The notes under the pieces are model-generated. The model saw nothing but the letters and a program-made list of their open reading frames with translations. It was not told the DNA's origin and made no database searches. A program made the position numbers and the translations under genes. 24,585 nt of DNA. Origin: Campylobacteraceae bacterium. Lineage in GTDB: Bacteria; Campylobacterota; Campylobacteria; Campylobacterales; Sulfurospirillaceae. Each line of letters opens with the position of its first letter. The first letter of the stretch is position 1. This document shows positions 1-5,550 of this stretch, one piece after another. The stretch lies in assembly GCA_019162915.1 (NCBI GenBank), contig JAFLKZ010000202.1, forward strand, positions 1-24,585, written 5' to 3'.

Positions 1-112
1 TACTTCTTCTTCTCTAATTCATCAATTTATTACCATTTTTCCTCTTATTATTCACTCCTTTTTCCTACAAATACCCTTACTTTACATTGTTAATTCACTT
101 TTTTTTCTTCAA

Positions 113-141
113 TTGCATTTTATACTATTTTCGTTAGTATA
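113..141 (+). promoter_or_regulatory. possible promoter of the first small exported-protein gene
   Basis: TTGCAT at 113-118 is followed after 16 bases by TAGTAT at 135-140, a weak sigma-70-like pair. An inverted repeat (TATACTA at 121-127, TAGTATA at 135-141) overlaps the -10 region and could be an operator or chance AT-rich symmetry. Confidence 0.3.
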
Positions 142-188
142 TCCTTTCAAAATACAACTGATGTAGTCAGTTAAAACAAAGGATTAGA

Positions 189-527
189 ATGAAAAAGATT
201 ATTGGTTTGCTTATTTCAGCATTTTTTATCTTAGGACTTATGAGTACAAATTCATTTGCAGATGCAGCAAAAGGTCAGAAATACTTTCTTAAGTATATGA
301 AAGAGGGTTCTGGAATGACAGGTGCAAAATTTGCGACTGAGCATACTCAAGCAGAGTGGAAAGCGCTTTTCGAAGGTAAAGGCGAGAAGTTTGTTGCTGC
401 TTACTCTAAAAAGTATCCAAGTTTAGAAGCTTTTCTAAAAGGCGATAAATTTGAGAAATTTATGCCAGATATCAAAGATTTTTGTGTTGAATTTGCAAGC
501 GATAGTGGTAACGTTCCTTCTTGTTAA
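189..527 (+). CDS. small exported cytochrome-like protein, copy 1 (no haem motif)
   Basis: This 112-residue protein has a clear signal peptide (MKK, a hydrophobic stretch, cleavage near SFA-DA at residue 24), so it should act in the periplasm as a mature protein of about 88 residues. It resembles short proteins often annotated as cytochrome c in Campylobacterota: the mature start (AAKGQKYFLKYM) is cytochrome-like and a HTQAEWKALF segment follows. No CxxCH is present, so covalent haem is not supported. Two cysteines, 99 and 112 (the last residue), could form a disulfide. The downstream paralogue differs at 16 of 112 positions by eye, about 86% identity. The start is fixed by an AAAGGA ribosome site at 179-184. 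Function is unknown; the porin two genes downstream suggests an envelope role. Confidence 0.8.
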   Translation: MKKIIGLLISAFFILGLMSTNSFADAAKGQKYFLKYMKEGSGMTGAKFATEHTQAEWKALFEGKGEKFVAAYSKKYPSLEAFLKGDKFEKFMPDIKDFCVEFASDSGNVPSC

Positions 528-539
528 AATAATTAAAAA

Positions 540-569
540 GGTTTCAGTCGAAAATATTTGGCTGAAACC
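540..569 (+). terminator. rho-independent-type terminator after copy 1
   Basis: GGTTTCAG (540-547) pairs with CTGAAACC (562-569). One wobble pair and one further G-C pair extend the stem inward. TCTTATTTT follows. It separates the two paralogues, which implies separate transcription of copy 2. Confidence 0.65.
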
Positions 570-771
570 CTCTTATTTTAAATTATAAAAGTAATATAAA
601 TTTTACTCTAAAATACTCTCTATTTAAGCCTAGTAACGTCATTTAATTAAAAAGTCAAAAAATATTAACATAATATTTACTTATTTAGTAGAAAATTCTT
701 ACGTTTAAATTAAAATTTATTTTACTTTTGTTATGATGTCTTTATATTTATAAAATCGAAAAGGAGAATTG
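570..771. other. AT-rich intergenic leader of copy 2
   Basis: About 200 bases without a gene. A short inverted repeat (AAATATT at 660-666, AATATTT at 672-678) is present. A TATAAA at 749-754 could be a -10 box, but no good -35 lies at the usual distance. Nothing else is supported. Confidence 0.4.
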
Positions 772-1110
772 ATGAAAAAAGTCATCGGTTTAGTTATTTC
801 TGCGTTCTTTATATTGGGCTTGATGAGTACCTCTGCATTTGCTGATTCAGCAAAAGGTCAGAAGTATTACCTCAAATATATGAAGAATGATTCGGGAATG
901 AATGGTGCAAAGTTTGCAACACAACATACTCAAGCTGAGTGGAAAGCTCTATTTGAAGGTAAAGGCGAGAAATTTATCGCTGAATACTCTAAAAAGTTTC
1001 CAGCACTAGAAGGTTTTCTAAAAGGCGATAAATTCGAGAAATTTATGCCAGATATCAAAGATTTTTGTTTAGAGTTTGCAAGTGATAGTGGTAACGTTCC
1101 TTCTTGCTAG
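772..1110 (+). CDS. small exported cytochrome-like protein, copy 2 (no haem motif)
   Basis: This is a 112-residue tandem paralogue of the gene at 189, with the same signal peptide, HTQAEWKALF segment, cysteines at 99 and 112, and identical final ten residues. It also lacks CxxCH. The ATG at 772 is preferred over the in-frame TTG at 769 because AAGGAG (761-766) is well spaced from the ATG and the product then aligns end to end with copy 1. The porin gene begins 31 bases downstream without an intervening terminator, so the two are probably cotranscribed. Most substitutions are conservative, consistent with a recent duplication kept under selection. The role is unknown. Confidence 0.8.
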   Translation: MKKVIGLVISAFFILGLMSTSAFADSAKGQKYYLKYMKNDSGMNGAKFATQHTQAEWKALFEGKGEKFIAEYSKKFPALEGFLKGDKFEKFMPDIKDFCLEFASDSGNVPSC

Positions 1111-1141
1111 AAGTTCAAAAAATTTTATATAAAGGGAAAAA

Positions 1142-2614
1142 ATGAGAAAAATCATCGCTCCATTAATTATAGGAGCTGCTTTATCAACTGCATTTGCAGC
1201 TGATGATTCACTAAAACAAGAAATAGAGGCGCTTAAAACGCAAATGGCTGAGCTTAAAAGCGCACAATCAAAAATGAATATTGATGCACTACGTGCTCAA
1301 GTAACAGAAATCAAAGCACACGATGCTGGTGATAATATCAAGTGGAATGTTGATTTTAGAACATCTTATGATGTTATTGATTACAAAATTACCGATGGCT
1401 CTAAGACAGATAATGCAATTTGGACAAATAAACTTATTCTTGGCATGGCTGCACAACCAGCAGACAATTTAGTTTTTAAAGGCGCATTAGGTGTTTATAA
1501 AACATTTGGCCAAAATAACATTAATGATACAAGTATGTTTCAGGGATTTGATTGGTATGGTACTCAAAAACCAGGCGATGATTCAATCAAGTTAAGAGAA
1601 GCTTATTTCTTATATTTTGGAGATATGGGTGATGTACATTACAGTGCTTCATTTGGAAGACGACCATCTGTTGATGGCTTTATGACTAACCTTAGAGCTG
1701 ATAATGAAAATCCAGCATCTCCAGTTGGACATAATATCAATATGGAATTTGATGGTGCAAGCTTTAAATTTGATCTTGATAAAGTGACAGGTATTTCAGG
1801 TATGTATATTAAACTTTGTTTAGGTAGAGGATTCTCTGAAACTACTGGTGCATATTCGCAAGGAACAGCAGGCTTCAATCCTGCATATATCAAAGATGGA
1901 ATGAATCCAAATATGGATTTAGCAGGCTTGTTAATGCAGTTCTATGATGATGGACAATATAAAATCATGGCGAATGTCTTTAAAGGCTGGAACATGATGG
2001 GTGTAGGTATGGAACTAGCGGATCAGTCTCTTACTCGTTTCTATGATGTAGGAGATATGACTGGTGCATCATTGTCTTTACAAGTTAATGGTATTGGTAA
2101 CGGAATTAATGATTTCTTGGATGATAGTGTCTTCTTTATCTCTTATGCGGTTAATAAAACAGATCCAAACAATGTTCCAGTTAATACCTACAGTGGTAGT
2201 ATGGTAACGGCAATAAATTATGGAATGTCTGGTGCTGGAATGCTAGGTTCTACAGAGAAAGAAACAGGATCTTCAATTTATACGGGAGTTCAAGTACCTG
2301 GTATTATGGCAGGTCAAAGACTTGGTCTAGAATATAATCACGGCAGTAAATACTGGAGAAGCTTCACTTATGGTGAAGATACTCTAGCAGGCTCTAAATT
2401 AGCTACTCGTGGTGATGCATATGAAATTTACTATATCTTGCCTATTGTTAAAAAGAATCTTACAGCTCAACTTAGTTATGTCTATATGGATTATAATTAT
2501 GCTGGTAGTGACATGTTCTTTGGCCAAACAGGCAACCCAGAGGGTCTAATGGGTATGATGCCATATGTTGAATCAGCTTCAAATATCAAAGCTTCAATCA
2601 GATACAGATACTAA
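1142..2614 (+). CDS. outer-membrane porin-like protein, DUF3373 type
   Basis: The product has 490 residues. It starts with a signal peptide (cleavage near AFA-AD, residue 19), then a short coiled coil (about residues 23-60, heptad-like LKQEIEALKTQMAELKS) like the N-terminal trimerisation segment of some porins. The rest is rich in Gly, Asn and aromatic residues and ends in IRYRY, an aromatic C-terminus typical of beta-barrel outer-membrane proteins. It resembles the DUF3373 proteins of Campylobacterota. A good ribosome site (AAAGGGA) precedes the ATG. It lies directly after two small exported proteins, so they may form a functional unit. Substrate specificity cannot be read. A terminator follows at 2630. 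Confidence 0.8.
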   Translation: MRKIIAPLIIGAALSTAFAADDSLKQEIEALKTQMAELKSAQSKMNIDALRAQVTEIKAHDAGDNIKWNVDFRTSYDVIDYKITDGSKTDNAIWTNKLILGMAAQPADNLVFKGALGVYKTFGQNNINDTSMFQGFDWYGTQKPGDDSIKLREAYFLYFGDMGDVHYSASFGRRPSVDGFMTNLRADNENPASPVGHNINMEFDGASFKFDLDKVTGISGMYIKLCLGRGFSETTGAYSQGTAGFNPAYIKDGMNPNMDLAGLLMQFYDDGQYKIMANVFKGWNMMGVGMELADQSLTRFYDVGDMTGASLSLQVNGIGNGINDFLDDSVFFISYAVNKTDPNNVPVNTYSGSMVTAINYGMSGAGMLGSTEKETGSSIYTGVQVPGIMAGQRLGLEYNHGSKYWRSFTYGEDTLAGSKLATRGDAYEIYYILPIVKKNLTAQLSYVYMDYNYAGSDMFFGQTGNPEGLMGMMPYVESASNIKASIRYRY

Positions 2615-2629
2615 TCTCTCTCTTCTTAG

Positions 2630-2651
2630 AAGGAGGTCTTTTGACCTCCTT
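2630..2651. terminator. bidirectional terminator between porin and mrp-like gene
   Basis: AAGGAGGTC (2630-2638), a TTTT loop and GACCTCCTT (2643-2651) form a 9-bp GC-containing stem followed by TCTTTCT. It lies between convergent genes and could serve both. The 5' arm contains AAGGAGGT, a perfect Shine-Dalgarno sequence, but no start codon follows. Confidence 0.8.
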
Positions 2652-2656
2652 TCTTT

Positions 2657-3466
2657 CTATAAAAACTTCAACAACTTTTTGACTATCTCTTGATAACTCT
2701 TTTTAACTTCATCATCACCAAATACTACTGGCATTTTTCCCTCATCGCTGAGCATTAAAATATCGCTATTAAGAGGGATTTCTCCTAAAAGGGGGACGGT
2801 GTATTTGTCAGATAGTTTTTGGGCACCTTTCGTTCCAAAGATGTCGTATCTTGCTTTGGTATCTGGTGCGATGAAGTAACTCATATTTTCAACGATGCCG
2901 ACAATAGGTACTTTTGTGTCTTGAAACATCATGATGGAGCGGCTTACGTCATCGGTGGAGAGGCGTTGGGGTGTTGTGACGAGGATAACGCCACTTATGG
3001 GAAGTTCTTGCGCCATGGTGAGTTGTACGTCGCCTGTTCCTGGTGGCATATCGATGACGAGGAAGTCTAGTTCTCCCCAGGCTACGTCTTCTAAAAACTG
3101 CATGAGCGCGCTGATGGCTACGGAACTTCGCCAAACTAAAGGCGTATCGCTTTTGGGTGTGGTGAGTCCTACGCTCATGATTTTGACACCGTAGTTTTCG
3201 CTCGGAATCATCTTATCTTCATCATTCCATTGTATTTTTTCATTCTCAATACCAAAAAGTCTAGGAATACTTGGCCCGTAGATATCTGCATCGAGCAATC
3301 CTACTCGTAATCCTTTTTGTGCTAACGCTACGGCGATATTAGCGCAAACGGTACTTTTGCCCACACCACCTTTTCCACTGCTGATAGCAATTATTTTTTT
3401 AGCATAGGGTGCTTTGTTGTTGGGATTGGTAGTTGAACCATAGGTGATAATTTTTTTAGGATTCAT
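2657..3466 (-). CDS. Mrp/NBP35-family P-loop ATPase lacking the CxxC pair
   Basis: This 269-residue P-loop ATPase is of the Mrp/ApbC/NBP35 family, whose members carry or insert Fe-S clusters. The deviant Walker A GKGGVGKS is at 31-38, DADIYGPSIPRLFG at 59-72 and DMPPGTGD at 139-146, all family hallmarks. Two features are odd. The N-terminal MIP18-like domain of longer Mrp proteins is absent. The usual CxxC after ENMS is replaced by Ala200-Pro-Asp-Thr203, so the cluster-binding cysteines are missing. The start is supported by AAGGAAA upstream and by an 11-base overlap with the preceding gene, which indicates coupled translation. It is the last gene of a three-gene minus-strand operon. The family is certain; a cluster-carrier role is doubtful. 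Confidence 0.88.
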   Translation of the reverse strand: MNPKKIITYGSTTNPNNKAPYAKKIIAISSGKGGVGKSTVCANIAVALAQKGLRVGLLDADIYGPSIPRLFGIENEKIQWNDEDKMIPSENYGVKIMSVGLTTPKSDTPLVWRSSVAISALMQFLEDVAWGELDFLVIDMPPGTGDVQLTMAQELPISGVILVTTPQRLSTDDVSRSIMMFQDTKVPIVGIVENMSYFIAPDTKARYDIFGTKGAQKLSDKYTVPLLGEIPLNSDILMLSDEGKMPVVFGDDEVKKSYQEIVKKLLKFL

Positions 3467-3824
3467 TATTTTCCTTTACATGTAAAGCTAATTCACGTTG
3501 TAATAAAAGTTTGGTGGAATTGGTTTTGAAGAGAAAGTTTTGCATGACAAACTTTGTTTTAGGATATTTTTCAATCAGCTTTGTCATTTGTTGCATTTTA
3601 TCATCTAGCAAATCACACAAAAGCGTTAGAAGTTTGAGGCTTTGCTGTGTTTGCTTAGCGTGAATAAGCAATGTTTGTAAGATAAAAGCTCGTTTTTTAT
3701 AGGGCAATTCAACATCCAGTATTTTTCCCATCTCCACGATCTCTTGAGCGTTAATGTAGCAACCACAGGAGAAGAGAGAAAGAAGATGTTTCTCTACATG
3801 TAAAGGGTCGTTATTGGTTGGCAT
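3456..3824 (-). CDS. uncharacterised helical protein between LRV and Mrp genes
   Basis: Starting at the ATG at 3824 gives 122 residues (MPTNNDPLHVEKH...). An upstream ATG at 3881 is possible, but it would overlap the preceding gene by 71 bases. AAAGGA six bases before 3824 is a clear ribosome site, and this start leaves a 14-base overlap. The protein is predicted largely helical, without signal peptide or membrane segment. It has a Cys-Gly-Cys near residue 20 and a leucine-rich centre. No family is recognised. Overlaps on both sides show strict coupling with the LRV and Mrp-like genes, so a shared complex or pathway is likely. Confidence 0.7.
   Translation of the reverse strand: MPTNNDPLHVEKHLLSLFSCGCYINAQEIVEMGKILDVELPYKKRAFILQTLLIHAKQTQQSLKLLTLLCDLLDDKMQQMTKLIEKYPKTKFVMQNFLFKTNSTKLLLQRELALHVKENNES
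3476..3485. repeat. TTACATGTAA palindrome, site 1
   Basis: This site extends to a 14-bp perfect palindrome (3474-3487). It lies at the 3' end of the unknown helical gene, read as L-H-V-K, and just before the mrp-like ribosome site. A one-mismatch relative (CTACATGTAA) lies at 3794-3803 near the other end of the same gene. Confidence 0.75.
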
Positions 3825-4389
3825 GATGTATCCTTTTGAGTTTTGCACTAGCACCTTGACGGATATTTTCCTCAGCATCATTTAAAAGTTTTTCACAAAT
3901 TGCTTTGGAGGTAGAGGGGTTTTCGATGACTCTTAGTCTTACCATCGTATCATTGTCATCGGCTAAAATTTCGAGATATTTGAGGGGCGTGGAAGGATTT
4001 CCAGAGAGTCCATCGCGTACTATTTTCTCGTCGTTAAAAAGTTTTTTGAGGATGGGAATCGGCGTTAAGGGGTTGGTGGCGACAAGGGCTCGCACGAGAT
4101 TGATGTTATCGGTTGAGAGTTTTTCTAACACCTCGATACTGGTGTGCGGATTTTTTGCTACTGCCCATCGTACACTCATATCTTTGGAAGTAGAGAGTTT
4201 TAAGAGAAGTTCACACATCGTCTCACTTTGCTCTTTTTGTCTCTCATAGACGGAAGTTCTTAGGCTAAGGTTCATAGCAACGAGACCTTCGATCAATTCA
4301 TCCCCTGCAAACTGTTCTAAAACGTTCTTTACATGTAAAATGTCTAGCGCTTTGTTTTCTAGGAGCTCACTTGCTTCTTTTTGCGTCAT
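3811..4389 (-). CDS. leucine-rich-repeat-variant (LRV) protein
   Basis: This 192-residue protein has no signal peptide. From about residue 72 it contains four to five tandem repeats of 24-27 residues with the pattern V-R-x-x-(V/L)-x-x-N-P-x-(T/S)-x-x-x-(I/L)-x-x-L. N-P-H-T, N-P-L-T, N-P-S-T and N-P-S-T mark successive units. This is the LRV (HEAT-like) repeat, a superhelical protein-binding fold. The LRV protein first described in Azotobacter vinelandii carries an N-terminal Fe-S cluster; here the N-terminal part (about residues 1-70) has only one Cys, so a cluster there is unlikely. AGGAG precedes the ATG. It is first in the minus-strand operon and divergent from the molybdoenzyme operon, so an assembly-partner role is possible. 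Confidence 0.8.
   Translation of the reverse strand: MTQKEASELLENKALDILHVKNVLEQFAGDELIEGLVAMNLSLRTSVYERQKEQSETMCELLLKLSTSKDMSVRWAVAKNPHTSIEVLEKLSTDNINLVRALVATNPLTPIPILKKLFNDEKIVRDGLSGNPSTPLKYLEILADDNDTMVRLRVIENPSTSKAICEKLLNDAEENIRQGASAKLKRIHHANQ
4329..4338. repeat. TTACATGTAA palindrome, site 2
   Basis: It lies inside the LRV gene near its 5' end, as part of the 12-bp palindrome 4328-4339. It is read as L-H-V-K on the minus strand. Confidence 0.75.
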
Positions 4390-4416
4390 TTTTTCTCCTA
4401 TTAGTTACGAGAAGTC

Positions 4417-4445
4417 ACTTAACCGTAACAATTTAATTATGTCAA
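4417..4445 (-). promoter_or_regulatory. candidate promoter for the LRV/Mrp operon
   Basis: On the minus strand a perfect TTGACA (4440-4445) is followed by a 17-base spacer and TTAAGT (4417-4422), a poor -10. The gene starts 28 bases further on. Confidence 0.4.
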
Positions 4446-4451
4446 GATTAT

Positions 4452-4481
4452 TTTACATTTTATTAAGTAAAACAGTAATAA
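4452..4481 (+). promoter_or_regulatory. candidate promoter for the molybdoenzyme operon
   Basis: TTTACA (4452-4457), an 18-base spacer and TAATAA (4476-4481) lie 31 bases before the rhodanese start. TTTTAC (4451-4456) and GTAAAA (4467-4472) form an inverted repeat around the -35 and spacer that could bind a regulator. Confidence 0.4.
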
Positions 4482-4512
4482 AATCGAGTAATTAACTAGA
4501 CAAGGAGTCTCT

Positions 4513-5541
4513 ATGAGATGGCTGAAAGTCTCTATTTTAGGCGCTATCATTTCTACTGCTACTTATGCGATGCCAAGCGATATCATCATATCTGCACAAG
4601 ATGCAATCAAACTGATAGGGAGCGAAAAAGTTGTTTTTGTCACGGGCGATGATGAAGATATTTTTAAAACAGGGCATATCAAGGGTTCGGTTGAAATGTA
4701 TGCGCACCATTTGCATCACTCTTCCATCACAGGTAAGATGCAGTGTTCTCCTTTGTTTATGTGCGTTGGTGAGGCTGAGCATTATATCGGGGGAAAGGGT
4801 ATCGATAATGATACGTTAATCATCGCGTATGATGACTTTAAAGGTCCTAATGCTACGGGTGTTTACGCATTTTTCAAAAGTTGGGGACATGACAAAGTTA
4901 AAATTTTAGATGGTGGGCGCGCAAGTGTGATGGCAAATGATCCTGAACAAAAAATTTATGATGACATCAAAGTGCAAATCAAAGATAAAAAAGACGACAA
5001 AGAAGCGGTTGCTAAACTCAACATTAACCTAAAGGAGCAAGAGAAAAAACTTTTGGTTCAAAAAGGTGAGGAAGAGGATATCAAGGCTAAAAAATACACG
5101 ATTGATCCTGCTAAAATAGATTATAGTTATATCGCGAGTAAAAATGAACTTTTAAGTGCGGTGCAAGATATCTTGAAAAATGGGGATAAATCAAAATTTG
5201 CTATTATTGATGCGCGAGGGTTTGAAGAGATTATGGGTGAGCGAAAGATGGATAATGTGGCACGGGGTGGGCATATCCCCGGCGCTAAATTTATCGAGTG
5301 GAAGAACATCACAGACTTTGATAAAAAACTTTCTTTTCAAGATTTGACCAAGATGCAACAATTTTTTGAGCAAAATGGCATCACAAAGGACAAAACTATC
5401 TACGCGTATTGTCATGTGGGTGCTGGGCGAAGTTCGCATGTCATCACAGCACTGGAACTCTTAGGCTATAAAAATGCCAAAGTTTATACGGGAAGTTGGG
5501 ATGAGTGGGGCAATGATATGAATTTACCAATCAGTAGATAG
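4513..5541 (+). CDS. exported two-domain rhodanese (sulfurtransferase)
   Basis: The product has 342 residues, with an N-terminal signal peptide (cleavage near TYA-MP), so it is probably periplasmic. The N-terminal rhodanese domain (about 25-150) has the usual GHIKGS and ILDGGR features but no active-site cysteine loop. A charged linker (about 155-205, rich in Lys, Glu and Asp) follows. The C-terminal domain carries the catalytic Cys300 in C-H-V-G-A-G-R, preceded by DARGFEE and GHIPGA. Such proteins move sulfane sulfur from thiosulfate, polysulfide or mercaptopyruvate to an acceptor; the donor here is unknown. AAGGAG precedes the ATG. It leads the operon, 9 bases before the catalytic molybdoenzyme subunit, which points to sulfur chemistry for that enzyme. 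Confidence 0.9.
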   Translation: MRWLKVSILGAIISTATYAMPSDIIISAQDAIKLIGSEKVVFVTGDDEDIFKTGHIKGSVEMYAHHLHHSSITGKMQCSPLFMCVGEAEHYIGGKGIDNDTLIIAYDDFKGPNATGVYAFFKSWGHDKVKILDGGRASVMANDPEQKIYDDIKVQIKDKKDDKEAVAKLNINLKEQEKKLLVQKGEEEDIKAKKYTIDPAKIDYSYIASKNELLSAVQDILKNGDKSKFAIIDARGFEEIMGERKMDNVARGGHIPGAKFIEWKNITDFDKKLSFQDLTKMQQFFEQNGITKDKTIYAYCHVGAGRSSHVITALELLGYKNAKVYTGSWDEWGNDMNLPISR

Positions 5542-5550
5542 GGGTCAAGA

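Noticed and set aside
189..1110. Calling the two small exported proteins c-type cytochromes
   Set aside because: Neither contains CxxCH or a variant haem-attachment motif.
2630..2637. AAGGAGGT as a ribosome-binding site for an unseen gene
   Set aside because: It is one arm of the terminator hairpin and no start codon or open frame follows.
2819..3194. Two plus-strand open frames over the mrp-like gene
   Set aside because: They are antisense to the Walker A and PPGTGD-encoding gene, without start signals.
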